22,143 nt of DNA, taken from contig JADIYM010000031.1 of the NCBI GenBank assembly GCA_016705245.1, positions 1 through 22,143 on the forward strand, in the 5' to 3' direction. Under the pieces are notes generated by a model that did no database searches, was not told where the DNA came from, and saw only the letters and a program-made list of their open reading frames with translations. Origin of the DNA: Blastocatellia bacterium (GTDB taxonomy: Bacteria; Acidobacteriota; Blastocatellia; UBA7656; JADIYM01). This document shows positions 16,166 through 22,143 of this stretch, one piece after another. The number at the start of each line of letters is the position of its first letter. Position 1 is the first letter of the stretch. The position numbers were made by a program, and so were the translations under genes.

Positions 16166-17146
16166 ATGAACTGGAACGAACTAGCCGACCGCGTACTCGA
16201 CGGGCACGCCGCGACGTTCGACGACGCGATCTCGGTGCTGCGGTCGTCGGACGACGAGATACTCGAAGTTCTCGACGCCGCATTCCGCGTCCGGCGCGCT
16301 CATCACGGACGCGACGTGCGGATCCACGTCCTTCAGAATGCCAAAAGCGGAGCCTGCCCCGAGGATTGCTCGTTCTGCAGCCAGTCGACAGCCTTCGACA
16401 CGGGCGTCGAGCGCTACCGGATGCAGTCGGTTGACGAGATCGTGGCGGGAGCCCGCCGGGCGTACGAGATGAGGGCCGTAAAGTACTGCATCGTCACGGC
16501 TACGCGCGGTCCGTCAGCCGGCGAGCTCGACACGGTCTGCGAAGCAGTCAGACAGATCAAGTCCGAGATCGACATCAACATATGCACGTCGCTCGGACTG
16601 CTCAAGGATGGCCAGGCCGAACAGCTGGCCGCGGCTGGCGTCTCGCGGTTCAACCACAATCTGGAGACGGCGCGCCGGTATTATCCGGAAGTCTGCTCGA
16701 CACATGACTTCGAGGACCGGATCGACACGGTGCGAAAGGCGAAACGCGCGGGCCTGGAAGCCTGTTGCGGCGGAATCGTGGGCATGGGCGAAACCGAGGA
16801 GGACCGCGTTGCGCTGGCGCTCGAGCTTCGCGAGCTCGAGGTCGAATCGATCCCGGTCAACTTCCTGGATCCGCGCCCTGGAACGCCGCTCGACGGTGTA
16901 GAGCGGATGTCGCCCGGAGCATGTCTGCGCACGCTGTGCATGTTCCGGTTCGTGAATCCGACGCGAGACATCCGAGTGGCGGGAGGCCGCGAGGTGAATC
17001 TGAGGCGAATGCAGTCGCTTGCGCTCTATCCGGCGAACTCAATTTTTGTCGATGGGTACCTGACGACCGGTGGCCAGGGGTACGATGCGGACATCCAGAT
17101 GATCGAGGATGCCGGGTTCCGGGTCGCGGGGATCGTGGCGGAATAG
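16166..17146 (+). CDS. bioB: Biotin synthase
   Basis: ATG at 16166, preceded by AAGGAGG 5 bases upstream, giving 326 residues. The frame is open back to 16109, but that part is promoter and leader. Radical-SAM enzyme that inserts sulfur into dethiobiotin to make biotin, the last step of the pathway. Seen: the radical-SAM cluster motif C-PED-C-SF-C (C64, C68, C71) in NAKSGACPEDCSFCSQS, followed by YRMQSVDEI, FNHNLETARRYYPEVCSTH and a second set of conserved cysteines including EACCGGIVGMGE. It also has PVNFLDPRPGTPL, the auxiliary-cluster Arg region GGREVNLRRMQ, and the typical end LTTGGQGYDADIQMIEDAGF. Full length and apparently intact. First of the biotin genes; bioA follows 115 bases downstream across a palindromic repeat. 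Confidence 0.98.
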   Translation: MNWNELADRVLDGHAATFDDAISVLRSSDDEILEVLDAAFRVRRAHHGRDVRIHVLQNAKSGACPEDCSFCSQSTAFDTGVERYRMQSVDEIVAGARRAYEMRAVKYCIVTATRGPSAGELDTVCEAVRQIKSEIDINICTSLGLLKDGQAEQLAAAGVSRFNHNLETARRYYPEVCSTHDFEDRIDTVRKAKRAGLEACCGGIVGMGETEEDRVALALELRELEVESIPVNFLDPRPGTPLDGVERMSPGACLRTLCMFRFVNPTRDIRVAGGREVNLRRMQSLALYPANSIFVDGYLTTGGQGYDADIQMIEDAGFRVAGIVAE

Positions 17147-17156
17147 AGGAAAGACA

Positions 17157-17250
17157 CTCGCGCAAAGGCGCAAAGGCGCAAAGTTGAATGAGCCAGCGCT
17201 GGAATTCTGAGTCGGTGTCCGACCTCTGCGTCTTTGCGCCTTTGCGCGAG
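17157..17250. repeat. 'gcaaagg' palindromic intergenic repeat between bioB and bioA
   Basis: The left arm 17157-17183 (ctcgcgcaaaggcgcaaagg...) and right arm 17228-17250 (...gcgcctttgcgcgag) are inverted copies around about 44 bases. It fills nearly the whole bioB-bioA gap and ends 11 bases before the bioA start, so a hairpin here could dampen readthrough or hide the bioA ribosome site. It is related to the element at 7319-7406. Confidence 0.82.
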
Positions 17251-17261
17251 AGAGCGCTCTC

Positions 17262-18650
17262 GTGACTCGGACGTCCCACGGCCAGGGTCTCTCCCGCGAA
17301 GAGCTCGTTCGTCTCGACGACGCCCACGTCTGGCATCCCTTCACACCCCATTCGGTCTACCGTGACGAGTCCCCGTTGATGGTCGTCGCGGGTGACGGCA
17401 ACTACCTCATCGACGCCGACGGTCGTCGGTACCTCGACGGCGTTGCCTCGCTCTGGTGCAACCTGTTCGGCCACCGCCGGCCCGAGATCGACGCCGCGAT
17501 CGTCGACCAGCTTGGGCGGATCGCCCACTCGACGTTTCTCGGGAACGCGAGCGCTCCGGCCGTGACGCTCGCCGCGCGACTCATTGCACTCGCGCCCGAA
17601 AGCCTCACTCGCGTTTTCTACTCTGACAACGGCTCGACGGCCGTCGAAGTCGCCCTGAAGATCGCCCTCCAGTTCTGGCAGCAGCACGACGGCGGCCGGG
17701 ATCGCCAGCGGACCAAATTCGTCACGCTCGGCAACGCCTACCACGGCGATACCGTCGGCGCCGTCTCGCTCGGCGGCATCCCGCTCTTCCATGAACGCTA
17801 CGGCCCGCTGCTTTTCGAGACGATCCGCGCGCATTCGCCATACTGTTATCGGTGTCCGCTCGGATTCGCGCCGGAAAGCTGCCAGACAGAATGTGCGGCG
17901 GACCTCGAGCGGCTGATCGTCGAGAATGGCGATCGGATTGCGGCGGTCATCCTCGAGCCGGGCGTGCAGGGCGCCGCCGGCATGATCCCGCTACCGGACG
18001 GCTTTCTTCGCCGCGCGGCCGATGCCGCGCGGCGCGTCGGCGCATTGCTCATCCTCGACGAAGTCGCCGTCGGCTTTGGACGGTCAGGGTCGATGTTCGC
18101 GTGCGAGCGCGAGCGGGTCGAGCCGGACATGCTCTGTCTGGCGAAGGGATTGACTGGCGGATACCTGCCAATGTCCGCCACGCTCACAACCGAACGGATT
18201 TTCGAGGCGTTTCTCGGTAATCCGGCCGACGGACGGACGTTCTTTCACGGCCATACCTACACGGGAAATCAACTCGCGGCGGCGGCGGCGCACGCGACGC
18301 TCGACATCTTCGAGCGAGAGCGCGTCATCAACCGGATTCAGCCGATCATTGCGCGGCTTCAGACCGAGCTCGAACGGCTGCGCGATCATCCTCACGTCGG
18401 AGACATCCGACGCTTCGGGCTCGCGGCTGGCGTGGAACTCGTGGCGGACCGGACAACGAAGGCGATGTTCCCGTCGTCCGAGCGTCGTGGAATGAAGGTT
18501 TGCATGGCGGCGAGGGACAGCGGAGTATTCCTGCGGCCCCTCGGCGACACCATTATCCTGATGCCGCCGCTCTCGATTTCAGTCGACGAGATCGTGACGA
18601 TCGTCGACGCACTCGAGGACGGTATCCATCGGGTCTGCCCCGTGGCTTGA
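17262..18650 (+). CDS. bioA: Adenosylmethionine-8-amino-7-oxononanoate aminotransferase
   Basis: GTG at 17262 (weak GAGAGAG ribosome site), 462 residues, normal length. PLP-dependent class III aminotransferase that converts KAPA to DAPA using S-adenosylmethionine as amino donor. Diagnostic N-terminus DDAHVWHPFTPHS; substrate/PLP region YSDNGSTAVEVALKIALQFW; NAYHGDTVGAVSLGG; ILEPGVQGAAGM; the PLP-ring Asp in ILDEVAVGFGRSGSMFAC (D266); the Schiff-base lysine in LAKGLTGGYLPMSATL (K295); FFHGHTYTGNQLA. These distinguish BioA from other class III transaminases. It is followed 32 bases later by a secreted protein gene on the same strand. bioF, which makes KAPA, is not in the window. Confidence 0.97.
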   Translation: MTRTSHGQGLSREELVRLDDAHVWHPFTPHSVYRDESPLMVVAGDGNYLIDADGRRYLDGVASLWCNLFGHRRPEIDAAIVDQLGRIAHSTFLGNASAPAVTLAARLIALAPESLTRVFYSDNGSTAVEVALKIALQFWQQHDGGRDRQRTKFVTLGNAYHGDTVGAVSLGGIPLFHERYGPLLFETIRAHSPYCYRCPLGFAPESCQTECAADLERLIVENGDRIAAVILEPGVQGAAGMIPLPDGFLRRAADAARRVGALLILDEVAVGFGRSGSMFACERERVEPDMLCLAKGLTGGYLPMSATLTTERIFEAFLGNPADGRTFFHGHTYTGNQLAAAAAHATLDIFERERVINRIQPIIARLQTELERLRDHPHVGDIRRFGLAAGVELVADRTTKAMFPSSERRGMKVCMAARDSGVFLRPLGDTIILMPPLSISVDEIVTIVDALEDGIHRVCPVA

Positions 18651-18682
18651 AGGCCACCAATACTTGAATTGAAGGAGTCTTC

Positions 18683-19225
18683 GTGAAGAGTATCGTCGTC
18701 CTTTCGCTTTCGGTTCTGCTTCTCGTGCCTGCGGCCGCATTCGGCCAGTCCCGTGGCCGCAAGCCCGCGCCAAAGAAGCCTGCTCCGAAGCCCGCTGCGT
18801 CGGCCGTGGAGCTGGAACGGAAGGCCGGCGTCCAGAAAGTCTCTGATCAAATCAAGACGCTCGGGCAGTTCCTGTATCTCTATGGCGGCGTCGTGAAGAC
18901 CGTCGAGCGAATCGAAGGCCGGGCCGAGCGTCGGCGTGCCACGAATCCCGAAGTCGGGGAAGTCGCCGAGCAGAACAAGCAGGCGATTCGCCAGAGCATC
19001 TCGAACGTGAGGGCCGGACTCGAGACTCTCGAAAACGAGTTCAGCTCGAAGCCGTCGCTCCGTCCTTACTACTCGTATGTCGTAGGAGTGACGGCCATCG
19101 GTGTTCAGGCCGAGTCGGCAGCAGCGGCGGACGATTTCGACCAGGCCGGGCGGATTCTTGTCACGGCGATCGCAAAGCTCTCCGACGCGCTTGTGCGGAT
19201 GCGCGACCCGATCCCGGTGAATTAA
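18683..19225 (+). CDS. Secreted hypothetical protein
   Basis: GTG at 18683 with AAGGAG 5 bases upstream; 180 residues. A signal peptide (basic MKS, core IVVLSLSVLLLVPAAA, cut near AFG-Q at about residue 21) is followed by a Lys/Pro/Ala-rich linker (about 24-40). The remainder is mostly helical, about 43-175, with no Cys and no motif I recognise. The Lys/Pro-rich segment could contact the cell wall. It is 32 bases after bioA with no terminator between, so likely co-transcribed, although a link to biotin is not evident. A strong hairpin lies just after its stop. Confidence 0.8.
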   Translation: MKSIVVLSLSVLLLVPAAAFGQSRGRKPAPKKPAPKPAASAVELERKAGVQKVSDQIKTLGQFLYLYGGVVKTVERIEGRAERRRATNPEVGEVAEQNKQAIRQSISNVRAGLETLENEFSSKPSLRPYYSYVVGVTAIGVQAESAAAADDFDQAGRILVTAIAKLSDALVRMRDPIPVN

Positions 19226-19233
19226 GGAGAGAG

Positions 19234-19270
19234 GACAGGATTACAGGATTCTTCATCCTGCAATCCTGTC
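19234..19270. terminator. Bidirectional terminator built from an 'acaggatt' repeat
   Basis: Stem 19234-19249 (GACAGGATTACAGGAT) pairs with 19255-19270 with one mismatch around a 5-base loop TCTTC. Outer bases AAGGAGA (19224-19230) and TCTCCTT (19274-19280) extend the pairing. It sits exactly between convergent genes ending at 19225 and 19282. The same 'acaggatt' word is common as a dispersed intergenic repeat in other genomes. Confidence 0.8.
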
Positions 19271-19281
19271 TATTCTCCTTC

Positions 19282-20268
19282 TTACGGGTTCGTGGACGCC
19301 GCGGACGCCGGCATGGCCTGCGTAAGGCCACGGTTGACGAGGATCTTCACCTCGACCCGACGGTTCTGCGAGCGGCCCTCGAGCGAGTCGTTGTCCGCCA
19401 CCGGCTTCAGATCACCGTAGCCGAACGGCGTGATCATCCGGCGCAGCGGAATGTCGTAGGTCTCCGCCAGGTAACGCACCACCGAATCGGCGCGATTCTG
19501 ACTTAGAACGCGGTTCTTCTGGGTGTTTCCCGTGGAATCCGCAAACCCCGTCACCTCGATCATGTAGCCCTTCGTCGCGAGGGCCTTCTGCGCGAGGATG
19601 TCGAGCTCCGTCTTGCCCTCCGGCGAAAGCACGAAACTGTTCACCTTGAAGTACACGGTGGCGAGATCCTGGACGAGATAGTCGTCCAGCGCCGAGATCC
19701 GTTCGTTTGTGCGTGCGATCTCAGCCTTGTTGACGTCGATGTCGCTCTTCATGGCCTTCGAGACCTCGTTGAGCTCATCGACCTGCCCGGCGAGCGCCTC
19801 GTTCTGCGCTTCGACCTGAGTCACCCGGCCTTCCACGGGTGTAACCCGGGAATCGATCGAGCGCGCCGTCTCGAGGTCGTCCTTCGAGAAGCGGATCTTT
19901 TCGGCTGTCAGCTGGCCGCTGGCGTTGCCCCGGCCCTCGGCCTCGATCGTGAGTCCGCGAAGAAGGCTCGTCACGTCGTAGTTCGTCCCACGTTTGAAGA
20001 AACCGCCCTTCGAGGCGACCGTCGTACGGTCCGTGATTTCGACGACCGTGTCCATTCCGGACCCGTCGCGAAGCGTGAGGGTGTCGGCGTCCCTCGTGAT
20101 GATGGTTCCCTTGATTTTCGTCTTCTGACCGGCCGCGATGGTGCGGATCGGCCGATTGTCGCCGGCGTCCTGTACCGGACCTGCGATAACGTTCGTTGCG
20201 ATGAGGGCCGCGACGAAGACCGTCGCGATGGCGCACCGAATTCCCCTGCTCATAGTAATCACCTTCAT
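19282..20268 (-). CDS. OmpA-family protein with N-terminal beta domain
   Basis: Start taken at ATG 20268, preceded by GGGGGAG 8 bases away; 328 residues. ATG at 20253 is an alternative, and the open frame runs further upstream to 20346 without support. Signal peptide ends near VIA-GPV (about residue 29). Residues about 36-115 form a small beta-rich domain (GTIITRDADTLTLRDGSG, then VVEITDRTTVASKGGFF) resembling DUF5666-type domains. A helical, heptad-like segment follows at about 125-200. The C-terminal OmpA domain (about 205-315) has VYFKVNSFVLSPEGK, ...VTGFADSTGN (D244), NRADSVVRYL (R259) and SQNRRVEVKI. D244 and R259 are spaced as the peptidoglycan-binding Asp/Arg of E. coli OmpA. Likely periplasmic or outer-membrane protein anchoring to peptidoglycan. 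Convergent to the bioA unit. Confidence 0.92.
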   Translation of the reverse strand: MKVITMSRGIRCAIATVFVAALIATNVIAGPVQDAGDNRPIRTIAAGQKTKIKGTIITRDADTLTLRDGSGMDTVVEITDRTTVASKGGFFKRGTNYDVTSLLRGLTIEAEGRGNASGQLTAEKIRFSKDDLETARSIDSRVTPVEGRVTQVEAQNEALAGQVDELNEVSKAMKSDIDVNKAEIARTNERISALDDYLVQDLATVYFKVNSFVLSPEGKTELDILAQKALATKGYMIEVTGFADSTGNTQKNRVLSQNRADSVVRYLAETYDIPLRRMITPFGYGDLKPVADNDSLEGRSQNRRVEVKILVNRGLTQAMPASAASTNP

Positions 20269-20385
20269 AATTTGACTCCCCCTGAGTCTGAGTTTTGTAC
20301 GCATGATTCGCGCCGTCCCCGAGAGGTTGCGCGAAGGCGCCTGCATCCGGGAGCTGGAACGCAGGAAGTTCGTGATTCACCGAGA

Positions 20386-20414
20386 ATTGTCGTGGACGAG
20401 TTTGGTCAAGTCAA
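20386..20414 (-). promoter_or_regulatory. Promoter of the OmpA-family gene
   Basis: On the minus strand TTGACT (20414-20409), a 17-base spacer and GACAAT (20391-20386). The predicted start is near 20379, leaving a leader of about 110 bases. It is back-to-back with the promoter of the VWFA-like gene. Confidence 0.6.
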
Positions 20415-20465
20415 GTGATTGATTCTGAACAGAATGGCGCATTGCCGATTGCGTCAAGGACCGTG

Positions 20466-20474
20466 TGTTAGACT
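20466..20474 (+). promoter_or_regulatory. Extended -10 promoter of the VWFA-like gene
   Basis: TG-T-TAGACT forms an extended -10; TTGCGT (20449-20454) is only 14 bases upstream, so an extended -10 mode is more plausible than a classical pair. Its position within the longest open frame supports the later GTG at 20519 as the true start. Confidence 0.4.
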
Positions 20475-20518
20475 CTTTCACGGTCGGCAATGTTCCCTGG
20501 CGGACGGGAGCGCGCATC

Positions 20519-21526
20519 GTGCGAACGAGAGTCGTAACGCGGCTTGTGGCAACACTGCTGCTGGCAGGGTTCGTGACCGTGGCGACCTCGGCACAGCAGC
20601 GGCAGGCGCCGAACGTCGATATTCCTCCCCCTCCACCCGAGCCGGTCACCGAGCCGCCGCCGCCCGTCGAAGAGCCGCCGCCGACCGTCGAGCTCTCAGC
20701 GAACCTCGTGACGATTGCCGTCGTCGCCCGCGGAGCGAACGGTGAACTCGTGACGGACCTGACAGCTGCGGATTTCGCCGTCTACGAAGACGGAAAGGCG
20801 CAGGAGGTCGACCAGTTTTTCCGGCAGGGCGAGGTCCCATCCCTTCGGCTCGCGCTCCTTTTCGACTCGAGCCTGTCCGTGCGAACCCGGCTCGACTTCG
20901 AAAAACGCGCTGCGTCCCGGTTCTTCTCGCAGGCGTTTCGAGCCGGCGATCAGGCGGCACTCTACAGTGTCGCGAGCACCTGGACGCTCCTGCAGCCGCT
21001 GACCGGTTCGGTCGGCTCCCTCGTCGATGCGACGACCCATATCGAGGCCGGTGGAACGACCTCGCTCTACGGCGCGATCATTGCCGCGTCGCACTACCTC
21101 GGGGAGTCTGATGGACGGCGGATTCTCGTGCTCCTCACGGACGGGTACGACAATGCGGCGAAAGAGACCCTCGCGCAGACGCTCGAGGTCGCGCAACGTC
21201 ACGACATCATCATGTATGGCATCAGCCCTGCCGGAACCGGCGACTCGAAGAGTCAGGTTGCGAAGCTCGGGTCGGCGGCGCTGAACCAGCTCTGCGAGCA
21301 GACCGGCGGCCGCGCGTTCTTTCCTGCGATCGAAATGACGCCGGAAGCCGAGGTCCGGTCGCTCGACAGCATCTACGAGCGCATCATCAAGGAACTGCAG
21401 GCGCAGTACGTTCTCATCTATTACTCGAATGATCCGGCGAAGGACGGCCGGTTCCGCAAGCTCAAGGTCGACGTGCGACGTCCCGGCGTCTCGGTGTCGG
21501 CCCGCAAGGGCTACTACGCGCGTTAA
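20519..21526 (+). CDS. Secreted VWFA-like protein (VWFA-related Acidobacterial domain type)
   Basis: GTG at 20519 after GGGAG (8-base spacing); 335 residues. An open frame from GTG 20465 would include the promoter. Basic n-region RTRVVTR and hydrophobic core LVATLLLAGFVTVATS end at SAQQ (about residue 26). A proline-rich linker (about 33-58, PPPPPEPV type) follows. TVELSANLVTIAVVARGANG and LTAADFAVYEDGKAQEVDQF are the typical lead-in of TIGR03436-like acidobacterial VWFA proteins. The VWA domain keeps a MIDAS: D116-x-S118-x-S120, a Thr in AGGTTSLYGA and D208 in LLTDGYDN, so it should bind a divalent metal and probably a protein partner in the periplasm or outside the cell. The ending YYSNDPAKDGRFRKLKVDV and the terminal RKGYYAR are also family-typical. 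bioD follows after 39 bases. Confidence 0.92.
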   Translation: MRTRVVTRLVATLLLAGFVTVATSAQQRQAPNVDIPPPPPEPVTEPPPPVEEPPPTVELSANLVTIAVVARGANGELVTDLTAADFAVYEDGKAQEVDQFFRQGEVPSLRLALLFDSSLSVRTRLDFEKRAASRFFSQAFRAGDQAALYSVASTWTLLQPLTGSVGSLVDATTHIEAGGTTSLYGAIIAASHYLGESDGRRILVLLTDGYDNAAKETLAQTLEVAQRHDIIMYGISPAGTGDSKSQVAKLGSAALNQLCEQTGGRAFFPAIEMTPEAEVRSLDSIYERIIKELQAQYVLIYYSNDPAKDGRFRKLKVDVRRPGVSVSARKGYYAR

Positions 21527-21565
21527 CGACGGTCGCGCAGTGCCTTCTAGGACCGGGGTATCACT

Positions 21566-22143
21566 GTGAGCAAGACGTTCGTAATCGCCGGAACGGACAC
21601 GGGGGTCGGCAAAACCATCGTCGCCGCGGGGCTCGCACGGGCGCTGTCGATGTCCGGTCGCTACGTCGTCGCCGTCAAGATTGTAGAGTCGGGGTGCGAC
21701 GGAGCGAATCCGGGAGGAGAGGACGGCCGGATCCTCGCGGCGGCGACGGGACAATCGGAGCCGCTCGAGGCTCTCGTACGACTCGCCGGTGCGGTGACAC
21801 CCGCGCTCGCGGCGGATCTGGAAGGCGTGACGCTCGACTTCGAAGGTCTCATCGAGCAGACGCATGAGGTCGCTGCTGGTGCTGACGTGACGATCGTGGA
21901 GGGCGCCGGCGGCCTGTTCGCGCCGCTGACCTGGAAGCGAAACACGCGCCGACATGCGCGCGAGCTAGGCGCCAGAGTGATTCTCGTCGCAGCCGATCGG
22001 CTCGGCACGGTCAATCACACGCTCCTCGCGCTTGGAGCGCTCGAGGGAGACCGGGTTGCGGCAATCGTCCTGAGCGCTCCCGGTGCCAGACGCATCGACT
22101 GGCCTGAATGCCGAGGCGATTCGCCTGCACGGCACCGCGATGG
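21566..22143 (+). CDS. bioD: Dethiobiotin synthetase, 3' end outside window, apparent frameshift
   Basis: GTG at 21566, open to the right edge. BioD closes the ureido ring of DAPA using ATP and CO2, the step between BioA and BioB. Seen: P-loop GTDTGVGKT (9-17), K38 in KIVESG (usually KPV-x-[TS]G), EGAGGLFAPL from E112, and VILVAADRLGTVNHTLLAL. From about 22082 the reading frame no longer matches the family; the expected PDASTGLNAEAIRLHGTAM appears in the +1 frame starting at 22089. Removing one G from CCCGG at 22081-22083 would restore a continuous family-like reading (LSAPVPDASTG...). The gene is thus either a recent pseudogene or carries a sequencing/assembly error. It lies 39 bases after the VWFA-like gene and may be co-transcribed with it; the ribosome site is weak. 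Confidence 0.88.
   Translation, partial: MSKTFVIAGTDTGVGKTIVAAGLARALSMSGRYVVAVKIVESGCDGANPGGEDGRILAAATGQSEPLEALVRLAGAVTPALAADLEGVTLDFEGLIEQTHEVAAGADVTIVEGAGGLFAPLTWKRNTRRHARELGARVILVAADRLGTVNHTLLALGALEGDRVAAIVLSAPGARRIDWPECRGDSPARHRD

Noticed and set aside
20465..20518. Earlier GTG start for the VWFA-like gene
   Set aside because: It would place the promoter -10 inside the gene and spoil the signal peptide; GTG 20519 has GGGAG and a clean n-region.

Overview
The window is a high-GC bacterial chromosome segment, most plausibly from an Acidobacteriota-type organism (Vicinamibacteria or Thermoanaerobaculia-like). The reasons are a secreted von Willebrand protein of the 'VWFA-related Acidobacterial domain' type, two Hanks-type Ser/Thr kinases, frequent GTG starts and many short palindromic intergenic repeats. 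The assignment is an inference from gene content; no rRNA or other phylogenetic marker is present.

Layout. Positions 1-745 (minus) hold the N-terminal part of a Ser/Thr kinase whose activation segment carries a long Thr/Pro-rich insert. It diverges from a two-gene unit: a 59-codon ORF resembling the start of a bacterial-microcompartment (BMC-T) shell protein, coupled by a GTGA overlap to a GNAT acetyltransferase. Positions 1714-2404 are a tandem array of four palindromic REPIN-like units. Next comes a minus-strand secreted alpha/beta-hydrolase with a TPR-like tail (2512-3960). A tightly coupled three-gene membrane/envelope cassette follows (4113-7262): a small YIDPGSG membrane protein, a two-part methyltransferase with a kinase-like N-terminal signature, and a five-TM sulfatase-like enzyme. 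Polyphosphate kinase (ppk1), a tRNA-Arg(CCG) and a near-consensus promoter lead to the most unusual gene, a 1889-residue fusion of Ser/Thr kinase, AAA/STAND-like ATPase, TPR-like helices and two tandem SBP_bac_5 (peptide/nickel-type substrate-binding) domains, with no signal peptide.

The right third holds biotin genes: bioB, bioA and a secreted hypothetical protein on the plus strand, then a convergent OmpA-family protein on the minus strand, then a VWFA-like secreted protein and bioD running off the right edge. BioB, BioA and BioD catalyse three of the late biotin steps; bioF is not in the window. The bioD reading frame appears to be broken by one extra base close to the window edge.

Intergenic gaps are punctuated by at least four unrelated dispersed repeat families: REP-type GC palindromes, 'gacgcaaag' palindromes, 'cacagag' words and an 'acaggatt' hairpin. 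Several sit at gene ends, where they may act as terminators. No rRNA, CRISPR array, integrase or transposase gene was seen.
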